A DNA stretch of 45,381 nucleotides, from NCBI GenBank assembly GCA_030524055.1, contig JAUNHH010000011.1:36451-81831 (forward strand). The letters are read 5' to 3'. Position numbers and translations under genes: made by a program. Positions 34,109-42,642 of this stretch are shown piece by piece (positions within the stretch are counted from its first letter, which is position 1; every line of letters begins with the position of its first letter). The notes beneath the pieces are model-generated. The model made no database searches. It saw nothing but the letters and a program-made list of their open reading frames with translations, and was not told the origin of the DNA. This stretch comes from Actinomycetaceae bacterium (GTDB taxonomy: Bacteria; Actinomycetota; Actinomycetes; Actinomycetales; Actinomycetaceae).

Positions 34109-34839
34109 ATGCCAGCGCTGCTAGTCAGCTTCTACTCTTGGAATTGCAAGGCCTAGACCTGCGTGAATCCCGTCTGCGTCATACTCGCGACTCTCATCCT
34201 GCTCACGCTACCGTGCGTGAACTTGCTGGCCGCGCGGAAGATCTGAATCGTGCGGCGATTAGCCAAAGTGCAGTCATTGCCGATATTGAACGCGAAATTG
34301 CTCGATGCGAGGCAGAAATTGAGAAAGTCCGCGCTCGTCGGGAACGGCAGCAGGGTCGTATTGATCGCAATGAAGTGCCTCTGCGTGACATTAATCCAAT
34401 GCAGCATGAAATTGCGCAAATGGATACACGTCTGACTACTTTGGAAAATGCGCAACTCGCCTCAGAAGAAAAAGCCGAAGCTGCACGCGATGCTCAGGCC
34501 GCTATGAAAGAAGAAGCCGAGGCTATTCGTACCGATGTGAATAAGGCGAAAGCCGAATTCGCTGCCGATATTGAGGCCACCGATAATGAACTTCGTGAGG
34601 TTCTTGCTGCCAGGCGGGACCTTGTTGAACGTATTGGCAGCGATCTGATTGCTGAATATGACCGCTCACGTAAACGCAATGGGGCACTTGCCGTTATTGA
34701 AGTGCGTGATGGGGTGCCGCAAGGAATCGCTACGGAACTATCTCCCGCGGAACTCGAGGACATCCGGCGCACGCCAGAAGATGAACTCTATTGGGCAGAA
34801 TCCACTGGCCAAATCGTGGTGCGTACATCTTCCGAATGA
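34105..34839 (+). CDS. Coiled-coil protein of the C4 zinc-ribbon family lacking its cysteines
   Basis: A 244-residue protein, nearly all helical coiled coil (residues about 5-190, heptads rich in Ala, Glu, Arg, with the family segment INPMQHEIAQMDTRLTTLE). It belongs to the C4-type zinc-ribbon/DUF164-like family that follows nif3 in actinobacteria. In relatives the end reads C-x-x-C then CPECG; here the equivalent positions read VRDGVPQG and WAESTGQIVVR, so all four zinc cysteines are gone. The coiled coil is intact and the gene is translationally coupled to nif3 (GTGA), so the protein is probably still made. GTG 34105 follows GGAGGA. Confidence 0.85.
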   Translation: MNASAASQLLLLELQGLDLRESRLRHTRDSHPAHATVRELAGRAEDLNRAAISQSAVIADIEREIARCEAEIEKVRARRERQQGRIDRNEVPLRDINPMQHEIAQMDTRLTTLENAQLASEEKAEAARDAQAAMKEEAEAIRTDVNKAKAEFAADIEATDNELREVLAARRDLVERIGSDLIAEYDRSRKRNGALAVIEVRDGVPQGIATELSPAELEDIRRTPEDELYWAESTGQIVVRTSSE

Positions 34840-34850
34840 CGAGGGCGGGG
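34839..34850 (+). repeat. 12-mer ACGAGGGCGGGG, likely serving as ribosome-binding site
   Basis: Exact copy beginning on the last base of the preceding stop and ending 3 nt before ATG 34854. Its GAGGGCGGGG can pair with the 16S rRNA tail, so the word seems to double as the Shine-Dalgarno sequence. Confidence 0.8.
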
Positions 34851-34853
34851 GAA

Positions 34854-36218
34854 ATGGTCACTGTTACTCTCAAGGAATTTGGCGGTGTTGAACAGGCCAG
34901 ATTGTGGTTAGAGTACGGTCCAGAAATAGCCACCCATACCTTTATTGGCTACCTTCGATTGGCGCGCTATTTTGGCAATGCTATTTCCCTCGACAGGAAT
35001 CAGGTTCTTGACGGGATTATCCTTTTGTCACTAGGACCCAAACGTCTCCTTGAATGTTTGGGCGCGGAACCTGGACAGACCAATCCCGTGATTATTCGCG
35101 GCGCTGCGCCCAGTGGAGATGGCGACTATGAGTACGGCGGCACACGATTACAGCAACGTCAGAATGCCGCTGCAGTATTTACTGCCTATCAGAAGGAAAT
35201 GGTCGAGCAATTAGGGGTTTCTTCGGCCCAAATTGCCAATGAACCACAGTATATTGCTGATGAATTGTCCTGGGTATATGTCGATCATGATCAGGCACTC
35301 CAGCGCGCACTTCGTCGAAATGCTGTCGTCTTCACTCAGAACGCTCACTATGTCGATATTGCGACGCAGCGTGCCGAATGGCTTCAGGCGATGGAAGACG
35401 GCTGGTTCACATTAGATACCTGGGCGGTTGTCTCCTCCGAGCAATTTTCTCACTCCCTGAAAGACGAAAAAGTATTACGCACGATCACTGCGCGGAATCG
35501 TGATTTATGGGAGTCATTTAAGGTAGCGAGCGACACATGTGGAACCCGCCGCTCTGCGATTCTGTCGTCCCTCAAGGAAGAGACCTCCCTATCTGACGCA
35601 CAAAAGAGAATTCTTTATGACTGGTGGGATCGCACATTGTGTGCAGAAATCGCCACTGTCAATGGCGATCAGATGATCCGGCTGACCCCTTATAGCGAAG
35701 AAGCTTATGGAAGCGAGCAGAATCTTGCTTCCGCCCTCGGATTGGTGACTCGACCCACGTGGCGACAGGGCATTCTTGGTGCGCTCATGCCCAAACTTTT
35801 GCCTGTCAGCCATCCTGAGGTGGTGATTGGGGGCCAAATTATTGAGACGCTGAGCTTTATTTCAGACAGTGACTACACCGCTCTCGTTGCACATACGCGT
35901 AGTTTGGTGACGTCATTTTGGGAAAAGCCCACATCGAAAGCCCGACTTTTTGATCTGTCTATGGCGACACTGAATTACGAAATTGATTCTCAGCGGTGGG
36001 GGAGAATTGTTATTACATTGGCTTTGCGCATTTCCCTATTAGTTGCCGCTTTGGCTGTGATTGCTATTGTGGAAATGATGGGCTATACCTTCGGTGGGAT
36101 GACTGCAACGGTCAGCGCATGTGCCGGCTTTGTTGCTGCACTACCATGGAGTGATATACGTTTTCTTTTCCGCCTCAGTCCATGGAAAATGCATGGAACG
36201 CTACGAATAGAGAAATGA
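34854..36218 (+). CDS. Protein of unknown function with two C-terminal membrane segments
   Basis: A 454-residue protein that I do not recognise. The first 390 or so residues look soluble and mixed alpha/beta, without clear motifs; the end has two membrane helices (RIVITLALRISLLVAALAVI, then MTATVSACAGFVAALPW), so the bulk is probably on one side of the membrane. The start is set at ATG 34854 because the purine-rich 12-mer lies just upstream; ATG 34836, which overlaps the preceding stop as ATGA, is an alternative. It is in line with nif3 and followed 1 nt later by a Nudix gene, so the four may share one transcript. Confidence 0.75.
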   Translation: MVTVTLKEFGGVEQARLWLEYGPEIATHTFIGYLRLARYFGNAISLDRNQVLDGIILLSLGPKRLLECLGAEPGQTNPVIIRGAAPSGDGDYEYGGTRLQQRQNAAAVFTAYQKEMVEQLGVSSAQIANEPQYIADELSWVYVDHDQALQRALRRNAVVFTQNAHYVDIATQRAEWLQAMEDGWFTLDTWAVVSSEQFSHSLKDEKVLRTITARNRDLWESFKVASDTCGTRRSAILSSLKEETSLSDAQKRILYDWWDRTLCAEIATVNGDQMIRLTPYSEEAYGSEQNLASALGLVTRPTWRQGILGALMPKLLPVSHPEVVIGGQIIETLSFISDSDYTALVAHTRSLVTSFWEKPTSKARLFDLSMATLNYEIDSQRWGRIVITLALRISLLVAALAVIAIVEMMGYTFGGMTATVSACAGFVAALPWSDIRFLFRLSPWKMHGTLRIEK

Positions 36219-36219
36219 T

Positions 36220-36786
36220 ATGGATCCTATTTCCCAGCGGGCACACAATAATGGTCTCCAAGAGGGGACGGCGACAACTCAATTTACGGCACTGGACGGT
36301 CTGGTCCGCCTCGATTCTTTCACTGCTGCATTACCTTCAGGGCACTATCCCTATATTCGTCTACTGACAGCATCTGGGCGTGACGGAGCTGTTGTTATTC
36401 CCTTTCATAATGACCAGGTGCTTTTTATTCGGCACCCTCGTCCCATTCCCGGTGTACACCTGTGGGAATTTCCTCGAGGAATGGGAGATCCTGAAGACCT
36501 GTCCCTTGAAGACACCGCCATTCGTGAACTGAAGGAAGAAACAGGACTATCTGCGCATCAGCTGGAATTTCTGGGGTTTATTTACCCGGACTCCGGAATT
36601 CTCGCTAATCGAGTCGGCGTATATATTGCGTATATTTCGCCCGAGGGTGAAATCCTCGATCCTGATGAAGCCTCTGAATCTGCATGGGTATCGGTTGATA
36701 GAGCTATTTCTGAATTGGGTGGCGATGGATTCGACGGGATGACATTGGCAGCATTAAGCCTATTGACGCAGGCAAAACCTCGATAA
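36220..36786 (+). CDS. Nudix hydrolase
   Basis: A 188-residue Nudix protein. The Nudix helix is RELKEETGLS, preceded by LWEFPRGMGDPEDLSLEDTA. Compared with the GX5EX7REUXEEXGU box, there is one extra residue before RE and the usual Gly-Glu of the loop reads PEDLS. FIYPDSGILANRVGVYIAY and the layout recall ADP-ribose pyrophosphatases, which recycle ADP-ribose. ATG 36220 lies 1 nt after the preceding TGA. The substrate is not certain. Confidence 0.85.
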   Translation: MDPISQRAHNNGLQEGTATTQFTALDGLVRLDSFTAALPSGHYPYIRLLTASGRDGAVVIPFHNDQVLFIRHPRPIPGVHLWEFPRGMGDPEDLSLEDTAIRELKEETGLSAHQLEFLGFIYPDSGILANRVGVYIAYISPEGEILDPDEASESAWVSVDRAISELGGDGFDGMTLAALSLLTQAKPR

Positions 36787-36817
36787 CCCTGGAGACGCTG
36801 TGTGCTCCCTATGTCGC

Positions 36818-37633
36818 TTAGGTGGTCACTAGGGTCGCAATAGTGCGCAGGCCACCGCCCACTTTTTTCGTCGCCCCAAGTTCAACACTATGCGCGCCAT
36901 GCGGCGCTCCTTTAGCGTCAATAAAGGAAATAGTGTCAAGGACATCGGTGATCGTCTGGGCAATGTCATTAGGGTCGCTGGCCTGTGCCCCGCCCTCGTG
37001 ACGCAAAAGTGAATGCACCACTAAACCGCGCCATTTCTTTGCATCATGACTAATGGTTTGGCGTTGCCCATTTATCTCGCGAACAACGGATAACTCCACA
37101 CAATGCCCTCCCGCTGTTGGGCAGGCTTGGCGATACGGGCCAGAACGGCAATCAAGGATAATTCGATCCGTAACTTCGGCTTTTAAGGCCCGCTCTAAAT
37201 ATGGCCGCCATAATTGCGTCATTGCACCCACACCCGGCAATTTGACCCCCATCGCCAGACGGTAATTCGGGATATAGTCCCCCGGTGCCACTACACCAAA
37301 AAGGCCAGAGAAAATACGCACACGCTCGGATAAAATCTCCGCCGGAATATCCCCCAAGTTTGCTGCCTCAAAAAGAACGCCGCTAAAAACCTGGCGTGCA
37401 GGCCCGCACGGAGAATCCATTAATCGTGCATTCGCCTCTAAAGCCTCTTCGCGCCCGCGTGCACCCACTCCAAGAATCTGTGCGGCCTCCTGCGTATTCC
37501 CCAAATGTTCCACATGAGAGATGACCTGAGAACGCACATCAGATAACTCAGGGAAAATCAATGTTGACAGATCTAAAGTCGGCCCGGTTACAGGGGCTGT
37601 TTTCCCCTCGGATGGGGGTAACCACATCAGCAT
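36818..37633 (-). CDS. yaaA: Peroxide stress protein YaaA family
   Basis: A 271-residue protein of the YaaA/DUF328 family, recognised by the start MWLPPSEGKTAPV, RVRIFSGLFGVVAPGDYIPNYRLAMG and the middle LDCRSGPYRQ, with VVHSLLRH near the end. In Escherichia coli YaaA limits free iron during peroxide stress and binds DNA. The gene reads away from rnpB, with about 85 bp between them. An exact 12-mer copy (36988-36999) lies within the gene and encodes part of LRHEGGAQ. Confidence 0.9.
   Translation of the reverse strand: MLMWLPPSEGKTAPVTGPTLDLSTLIFPELSDVRSQVISHVEHLGNTQEAAQILGVGARGREEALEANARLMDSPCGPARQVFSGVLFEAANLGDIPAEILSERVRIFSGLFGVVAPGDYIPNYRLAMGVKLPGVGAMTQLWRPYLERALKAEVTDRIILDCRSGPYRQACPTAGGHCVELSVVREINGQRQTISHDAKKWRGLVVHSLLRHEGGAQASDPNDIAQTITDVLDTISFIDAKGAPHGAHSVELGATKKVGGGLRTIATLVTT
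36988..36999 (-). repeat. Dispersed 12-mer ACGAGGGCGGGG
   Basis: Exact reverse-strand copy inside yaaA, encoding part of HEGGAQ. Confidence 0.85.
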
Positions 37634-37704
37634 TACCTCAGCATAAATGTCACCAGGCGCCCAGGGTACCTGTGTCCGCGGTAAATCACCCGCGTGAACT
37701 GGCG

Positions 37705-37710
37705 TAAACT
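37705..37710 (+). promoter_or_regulatory. -10 element TAAACT of rnpB
   Basis: TAAACT followed by 6-7 nt places transcription start at 37717-37718, the first base of the P1 helix. The same TANNNT-N6 spacing is seen at the leaderless genes. Confidence 0.5.
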
Positions 37711-37717
37711 AGGGTCC

Positions 37718-38091
37718 GCGAATGAGATAGTCAGGCGGCCGCGGCGCACTTCGCTGCGTCGAGGAACGTCCGGGCTCCACAGGGCAAGGTGGTGGCTAAC
37801 GGCCACCCGGGGTGACCCGCGGGACAGTGCCACAGAAAAGACACCGCCACGGATTTTCCGGGGTAAGGGTGAAAAGGTGGGGTAAGAGCCCACCAGCGGT
37901 GCGGGTGACCGCATCGGCTAGGTAAACCCCACTTGGAGCAAGACCGAGCAGCAGACGCCACGGGTGGCCCGCCCAATGTCTGCGGGTAGGTTGCTAGAGG
38001 CCTGCGGCAACGCAGGTCCCAGATGGATGGTCGCCACTGCGTCGCTTCGGCGACGCAGGACAGAACCCGGCGTATCGACTATCTCATTCGC
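37718..38091 (+). ncRNA. rnpB: RNase P RNA (class A)
   Basis: The catalytic RNA of RNase P, which matures tRNA 5' ends. The closing P1 helix is a perfect 15-bp pairing: GCGAATGAGATAGTC (37718-37732) with GACTATCTCATTCGC (38077-38091). Inside are the conserved GAGGAACGTCCGGGCTCC, the P4-adjacent AGTGCCACAGAAAAGAC, GGTAAGGGTGAAAAGGTG and the 3' AGATGGATGGTCGCC followed by AGAACCCGGCGTATCGACT. The length (374 nt) is usual for actinobacteria. No clear terminator follows before the convergent gene at 38163. Confidence 0.96.
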
Positions 38092-38162
38092 CCACTCATC
38101 ACTAGGTGGACTATGCGGCGTCACCTGACAGCCAGCGCACGTGGCCTGCACTCCTCCGGAAG

Positions 38163-38594
38163 TTACTCTGTTGGAACTTCAGAGTCCTCATCCACCCCTG
38201 CTGCCTCACTCTGGGGCCCTGCCCCTTCACTCTGGGGTCCGACTCCGTCGCTTTGCGACTCCAATGCTCCACTTTGGAAAAGACGGTCCCGAGCAATCCG
38301 CTCAAGTCTCTCCCGTTCAATAGAGGTTCCAGGGAGGGTGGAATCAGAGTTTTTCCGCAGCTCTTCTTGTAGCTCTACCGCTTCCTTGGCTTGTTCTAGC
38401 TGCCGCTTATTTTCAAGGCGCTGTTCCTGCTTCTGCTGCAGCTCAATAAGCCCGTCAACATGATGCCCTCGTCTGTCGTAACCAAACAGCAAAATAAAAA
38501 GGCACAAGGCGACCGCAAAGAGAACGCGAAGACTATTCTTCCCTCGCGCTACACGGTTTTTCTTCCCGTCGTCACGTGAATCGTCATCCACCAA
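38163..38594 (-). CDS. Single-pass coiled-coil membrane protein, FtsB/DivIC-like
   Basis: A 143-residue protein: basic cytoplasmic head (KKNRVARGKNS), one membrane helix (LRVLFAVALCLFILLFGY), then a coiled coil (LIELQQKQEQRLENKRQLEQ onward) and the segment SIERERLERIARDRLF, which resembles the end of FtsB/DivIC septum-formation initiators. The tail is an acidic repeat (ESQSDGVGPQSEGAGPQSEA). The start is TTG 38594, with GAGGA 6 nt upstream; GTG 38591 is an alternative. It follows the proline-rich membrane protein by 14 nt in the same operon. The family call is tentative. Confidence 0.6.
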   Translation of the reverse strand: MVDDDSRDDGKKNRVARGKNSLRVLFAVALCLFILLFGYDRRGHHVDGLIELQQKQEQRLENKRQLEQAKEAVELQEELRKNSDSTLPGTSIERERLERIARDRLFQSGALESQSDGVGPQSEGAGPQSEAAGVDEDSEVPTE

Positions 38595-38608
38595 GTCAGG
38601 TCCTCACT

Positions 38609-39916
38609 TCATTGGTCCTCGAGTGACACCGACCAATACACTGGCTGAGTAATTTCCCCATTCTCCTGAGCAATACCAACGGTCACAGTATTAATCTCGT
38701 TAATATCTTCGGTGGGAACAAGGAATACATACACGATTTCCGTATAGCCCTTGTCTGTAGGGCGAGTATGGGCCGTCAATTGCGACCATGAACGAAGATC
38801 GCTGCTATTGAGTTCCAATGTTGCCTGCGGTATGGGCGAATTAGAGGAGTATTCATGTACTAGCAGAGACATAATTGTCATGCCCTCTGCGGATTCTAAA
38901 GCGGGTAAATCTGATTGGGCTGACTGTGGAATATTCTTAAAGTCAACACCGATTGACTGAAAAAAATAGGTGCGCTGTGTATCGGCTGAATCTTGCTGAA
39001 AGATGATTTGCCAGTCTTTGGCCGCTGCAGGATTATATATTTCGGCGCCAAGTCCGTCAGGTGCGCTTGAATTCAGTGTGCGAATACGGGGTGGGTACGG
39101 TTCCTCATCGGTTGCCTCCCGCACCGGATATTCCTTGAAGATGTCCTTGATATCCAGATCCGACTGATTGAGATCGGGAAGCGTCGGCGTTGCTGGTTCG
39201 CGCGTCCGCTCAAATTGGCGCGCAATTTCTGCACTTTTTTCGCGTTCGAGGACATTCTCGGAAGAATTGTTATCGCCACTATCCGAAAGAAAACGCCCAA
39301 AGGGAATAAGAAGGGCGATGACAATCATAATAATTGTCCCCACATGGGACTTTTTCTTTTTCTGCGTGGAGCCGGGCCGCGGCCTGGGCTGCCCCGTTTC
39401 GGTGTAATAGGGGTTCGTTGAAGCAAAAGTCGGGGAGGGGCTTTGTGCGTTTGACTGGCCCGCAGATGTGCCCTGCTGTTGGGGCCGTGTGGACTGTGTG
39501 GGACGAGGGCGGGGCGCGGATTGAGACGAGGTTTTCTGCCCGCTAGGCGCAGCAGTGTGCGCCTGAGGCGAGGAAGAAAAATTCCTCAGAGACTCCTCGG
39601 ATATGGAGCCCAAGGGGAGAAGATCAGCACCACTGGACAGACTTGGCGAAGCTGACCAGGCTCCGCCCTCGTCAATTGACGACGAATCGTCATTGCTCCA
39701 CGACAAACTGGGCGCAGCTGACCACCCCGGATCGAGTGGAGGTGGGGGCGGGGAGAAATCATCGGTCAAACTGCCAGTATCCTCAGATGAAGTAAAGAAA
39801 GACATCTGAGGTGCTGAACTATAGGACAGGCCGTCATCCTGACCATGACTAGGAAGGTCAGTTAATGGCATCCCCTCATGACTCTGGTTTCCCCCAGTGC
39901 TGCGCCCGCCCGTCAT
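38609..39916 (-). CDS. Proline/serine-rich single-pass membrane protein, unknown
   Basis: A 435-residue protein that I do not recognise. Residues 1-188 are low complexity and rich in Ser, Pro, Gln ([24 protein letters not shown]), then KKKKSHVG and a membrane helix (about 191-208, [13 protein letters not shown]), then an exported domain of about 220 residues. This inside-out layout is typical of actinobacterial envelope or division proteins with disordered cytoplasmic tails. ATG 39916 overlaps the ppgK stop (ATGA). An exact 12-mer encodes APRPRP and a one-mismatch copy encodes DEGGAW. Confidence 0.75.
   Translation of the reverse strand: MTGGRSTGGNQSHEGMPLTDLPSHGQDDGLSYSSAPQMSFFTSSEDTGSLTDDFSPPPPPLDPGWSAAPSLSWSNDDSSSIDEGGAWSASPSLSSGADLLPLGSISEESLRNFSSSPQAHTAAPSGQKTSSQSAPRPRPTQSTRPQQQGTSAGQSNAQSPSPTFASTNPYYTETGQPRPRPGSTQKKKKSHVGTIIMIVIALLIPFGRFLSDSGDNNSSENVLEREKSAEIARQFERTREPATPTLPDLNQSDLDIKDIFKEYPVREATDEEPYPPRIRTLNSSAPDGLGAEIYNPAAAKDWQIIFQQDSADTQRTYFFQSIGVDFKNIPQSAQSDLPALESAEGMTIMSLLVHEYSSNSPIPQATLELNSSDLRSWSQLTAHTRPTDKGYTEIVYVFLVPTEDINEINTVTVGIAQENGEITQPVYWSVSLEDQ
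39503..39514 (+). repeat. Dispersed 12-mer ACGAGGGCGGGG
   Basis: Exact copy inside the proline-rich membrane protein gene, encoding APRPRP on the reverse strand. A one-mismatch copy is at 39661-39672. Confidence 0.85.
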
Positions 39917-40662
39917 TGGTGCTCACTCGCGAAATAGGCGGCACCAACAATGCCAGCAGTATTAAAGAGCTGCGCCGGAACAATTGGCGCTTTCAGATCC
40001 AACAGTGGCAAGAACTTCTCGTGATTTTTCGACACTCCGCCACCCACAACAAAAAGGTCTGGCGAAAAGAGCATTTCAACGTGGGAGTAGTACCGCTGAA
40101 GGCGCTTTGCCCACTTTTTCCATGACAAGTCCTGCAGTGTTTTCTGGCCGGACGACGCACGCTTTTCAGCATCATGGCCATCAATTTCCAGGTGTCCCAA
40201 TTCCGTATTTGGAACCAGTGTCCCGTCAACAACAATGGCCGAGCCAATACCAGTACCCAGGGTCGTCAAAATAATAGTGCCTTCAACGCCTTTAGCTGCT
40301 CCAAAGGCGACTTCAGCAAGACCAGCTGCATCAGCGTCATTGAGCGCCCAAATTTCCCGGCCTAAATGGGTACGCATCACCTCATGAATATTGGCTCCTG
40401 CCCATGACTGGTCGAGGTTGGCAATAAAAGGAATTTGGCCGTGAATTACTGGCGCAGGGAAAGCGACACCCACAGGAATAGATTCTTTAACGCCTAACTG
40501 AGACAAGACCTCTTTGACGGTCAGGGCAACAGCTTCAGGGGTGGCAGGAGTTGGGGTGGGAATACGCACGCGTTCACTCGTGAACTCGCCTGTATCGAGG
40601 TTAACCAAGGCCCCTTTAATACCGGAACCGCCAATATCAATGCCGCACGCGACCCGTGTCAT
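39913..40662 (-). CDS. ppgK: Polyphosphate glucokinase
   Basis: A 249-residue ROK-fold kinase. The phosphate-binding loop [15 protein letters not shown], the catalytic region [32 protein letters not shown], and the polyphosphate-glucokinase signature [18 protein letters not shown] are all present. It phosphorylates glucose with inorganic polyphosphate or ATP and is typical of actinobacteria. CAGGAGGAA precedes the ATG. It heads an operon with the two membrane proteins downstream, a link with no obvious metabolic logic. Confidence 0.95.
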   Translation of the reverse strand: MTRVACGIDIGGSGIKGALVNLDTGEFTSERVRIPTPTPATPEAVALTVKEVLSQLGVKESIPVGVAFPAPVIHGQIPFIANLDQSWAGANIHEVMRTHLGREIWALNDADAAGLAEVAFGAAKGVEGTIILTTLGTGIGSAIVVDGTLVPNTELGHLEIDGHDAEKRASSGQKTLQDLSWKKWAKRLQRYYSHVEMLFSPDLFVVGGGVSKNHEKFLPLLDLKAPIVPAQLFNTAGIVGAAYFASEHQ

Positions 40663-40729
40663 TGTTCCTCCTGAAGGACTCGGAAATACATAGTGTGGGA
40701 GTGAGGTGAGAAGGCCTAGAACCTAGTCT

Positions 40730-41623
40730 CTATGGCAGAGTCAAGATTTCGGCGCCATTTTCAGTGACCACCACAGTGTGTTCAAATTGGGCACTGCGTG
40801 AACGGTCCGCGGTCACAATGGTCCACTCGTCATCCCATTGCTCCCAGGCGATGTCGCCCAGAGTCAGCATAGGTTCGACGGTAAAGACCATCCCCACTTC
40901 CATTACCTCATTGTGAAGTGGGGCAGCATCGTAGTGGGGAATAATTAGGCCGGAGTGGAAGGCTTCGCCCACGCCATGTCCTGTATAGTCCCGGACAACT
41001 CCATAAGAAAAACGCTTGGCATAGGATTCAATGACACGGCCAATGACATTAATTTCCCGGCCCGGACGAATCGCTTTAATTCCCCGCATCATTGCTTCAT
41101 GTGTGCGCTCAATAAGGAGGTGTGATTCGGGGTCAACGGTGCCCACCTCAAACATTGCGCAGGTATCCCCATGAACGCCATCAATGTAGGCCGTAATATC
41201 GACATTGACAATATCGCCCTCTTCTAATGGACGATTATCAGGAATCCCATGGCAAATCACCTCATTAATTGAGGTGCATAATGACTTTGGGAATCCCATA
41301 TAGCCCAGGCAAGACGGGTAGGCACCAGCGTCAATCAGAAAATCATGCCCAATACGATCAAGTTCGTCGGTGGTCACCCCGGGCGCCACTGCTTCACCTA
41401 CAGATGCGAGCGCTTGTGCGGCGATCTGCCCTGCTCGGCGTATCCGCTCAATAGTATCCGCATCTTTAATATCTGAGGTGGTCACCACTTCAGGCCCATC
41501 GTGGAACATATATTCCGGTCGGGCAATATGCTCGGGAACACTACGTGTAGGGGAGATAACTCCGGGTTCCAAGGTCCCTAAAGGTGCACGGCGTGCGAGA
41601 TCAGAAGGCGTAGCCATAGACAC
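40730..41623 (-). CDS. map: Methionine aminopeptidase, type I
   Basis: A 297-residue metalloprotease that removes the initiator Met after def has acted. The five metal ligands are visible in order: [19 protein letters not shown] (two Asp), GHGVGEAFH (His), [10 protein letters not shown] (Glu) and [12 protein letters not shown] (Glu). An N-terminal extension of about 45 residues before [13 protein letters not shown] is a feature of the actinobacterial long form. The start is GTG 41623: TAGTCT lies exactly 6 nt upstream and there is no ribosome-binding site, so it seems leaderless; ATG 41617 is the alternative. Confidence 0.95.
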   Translation of the reverse strand: MSMATPSDLARRAPLGTLEPGVISPTRSVPEHIARPEYMFHDGPEVVTTSDIKDADTIERIRRAGQIAAQALASVGEAVAPGVTTDELDRIGHDFLIDAGAYPSCLGYMGFPKSLCTSINEVICHGIPDNRPLEEGDIVNVDITAYIDGVHGDTCAMFEVGTVDPESHLLIERTHEAMMRGIKAIRPGREINVIGRVIESYAKRFSYGVVRDYTGHGVGEAFHSGLIIPHYDAAPLHNEVMEVGMVFTVEPMLTLGDIAWEQWDDEWTIVTADRSRSAQFEHTVVVTENGAEILTLP

Positions 41624-41629
41624 AGGATA

Positions 41630-41635
41630 AGACTA
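41630..41635 (-). promoter_or_regulatory. -10 element TAGTCT of leaderless map
   Basis: On the reverse strand TAGTCT lies exactly 6 nt before GTG 41623. Confidence 0.5.
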
Positions 41636-41724
41636 TATGCCCCGTCCTCGTTGGCTATGACCCAAAAATGTGCCCAAGGTGGGACAATGGGCACGCCCAT
41701 TTTCGTGTTCCTCTAGGAGAAGAC

Positions 41725-42549
41725 GTGTCTGCTCAATCCTCGCCGCAGTCTCAACCTCGCCGAGTACGTATTCACCATATTGCGCAGGCCAAGGCGGAGG
41801 GCACACCGCTGACAATGCTCACTGCTTATGACGCTCTCACCGCACCGCTTTTAGAAGAAGCTGGCGTGGATATGCTGCTGGTGGGGGATTCTTTAGGCAA
41901 TGTTGTTCTGGGGCATTCCTCAACGCTGAACGTCACGCTGGAGGATATGGAACGCGCCACGTCTGCGGTGGCCCATTCTGTGCGCCGGCCCCTGGTGGTC
42001 GCAGATCTTCCTTTTGGTACCTATGAGGCCAGCCCCGAGCAGGCTTTTGAATCTGCGGCGCGCTTAATGCGCGCGGGCGCTCATGCTGTGAAGTTAGAGG
42101 GTGGCTCGCCTCGTGTTGACGCTATTCGGATGTTGATCGAGGGCGGGATCCCGGTAGTTGGGCACCTCGGTTACACCCCTCAGTCCGATCATCTTCTTGG
42201 AGGGCCACGTATTCAAGGGCGCGGTGCTCAGGCTGAGCGCCTCCTGGCTGACGCCCATGCGCTTGATCAGGCTGGGGTTTTTGCCCTCGTTTTAGAAATG
42301 GTTCCGGATGATATTGCTACGCGAATCACTCGGGAAGTTTCAACCACGACCATTGGTATTGGCGCTGGCCCTCACACTGATGGCCAGGTTTTAGTGTGGT
42401 CAGATATGGCGGGAATGTCCTCGTGGGTGCCCTCTTTTGTCCGTCGTTTTGGCGAGGTCGGAGCCGAGATCACTAATGCTGCGCGCGCCTATGTGGATGC
42501 CGTACGAGAGGGGTCGTTCCCCGCTGAAGGGAACTACCACGCCGAATGA
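41725..42549 (+). CDS. panB: 3-methyl-2-oxobutanoate hydroxymethyltransferase
   Basis: A 274-residue TIM-barrel enzyme that adds a hydroxymethyl group from methylene-tetrahydrofolate to ketoisovalerate, the first committed step of pantothenate and CoA synthesis. Motifs: PLTMLTAYDALTAPLLEEAG, DMLLVGDSLGNVVLGH (metal Asp), VVADLPFGTYE, AVKLEGG and GHLGYTPQSDH, with LVLEMVP later. GTG 41725 is chosen because AGGAGA lies 4 nt upstream; the open frame extends to 41668. No panC or panD is beside it. Confidence 0.96.
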   Translation: MSAQSSPQSQPRRVRIHHIAQAKAEGTPLTMLTAYDALTAPLLEEAGVDMLLVGDSLGNVVLGHSSTLNVTLEDMERATSAVAHSVRRPLVVADLPFGTYEASPEQAFESAARLMRAGAHAVKLEGGSPRVDAIRMLIEGGIPVVGHLGYTPQSDHLLGGPRIQGRGAQAERLLADAHALDQAGVFALVLEMVPDDIATRITREVSTTTIGIGAGPHTDGQVLVWSDMAGMSSWVPSFVRRFGEVGAEITNAARAYVDAVREGSFPAEGNYHAE

Positions 42550-42588
42550 CGGTGGTGACCACTATGAGCTCATATATCGACAGAGGAC

Positions 42589-42594
42589 TATGAT
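42589..42594 (+). promoter_or_regulatory. Candidate -10 TATGAT for pheS-pheT
   Basis: TATGAT would start transcription near 42600, with GAGGAG before GTG 42643. No attenuator or Phe-rich leader peptide is visible. Confidence 0.35.
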
Positions 42595-42642
42595 GTCTTG
42601 CGGCGTCAATCGCGCCACAAAACCCAGGATGAGGAGAGATGC

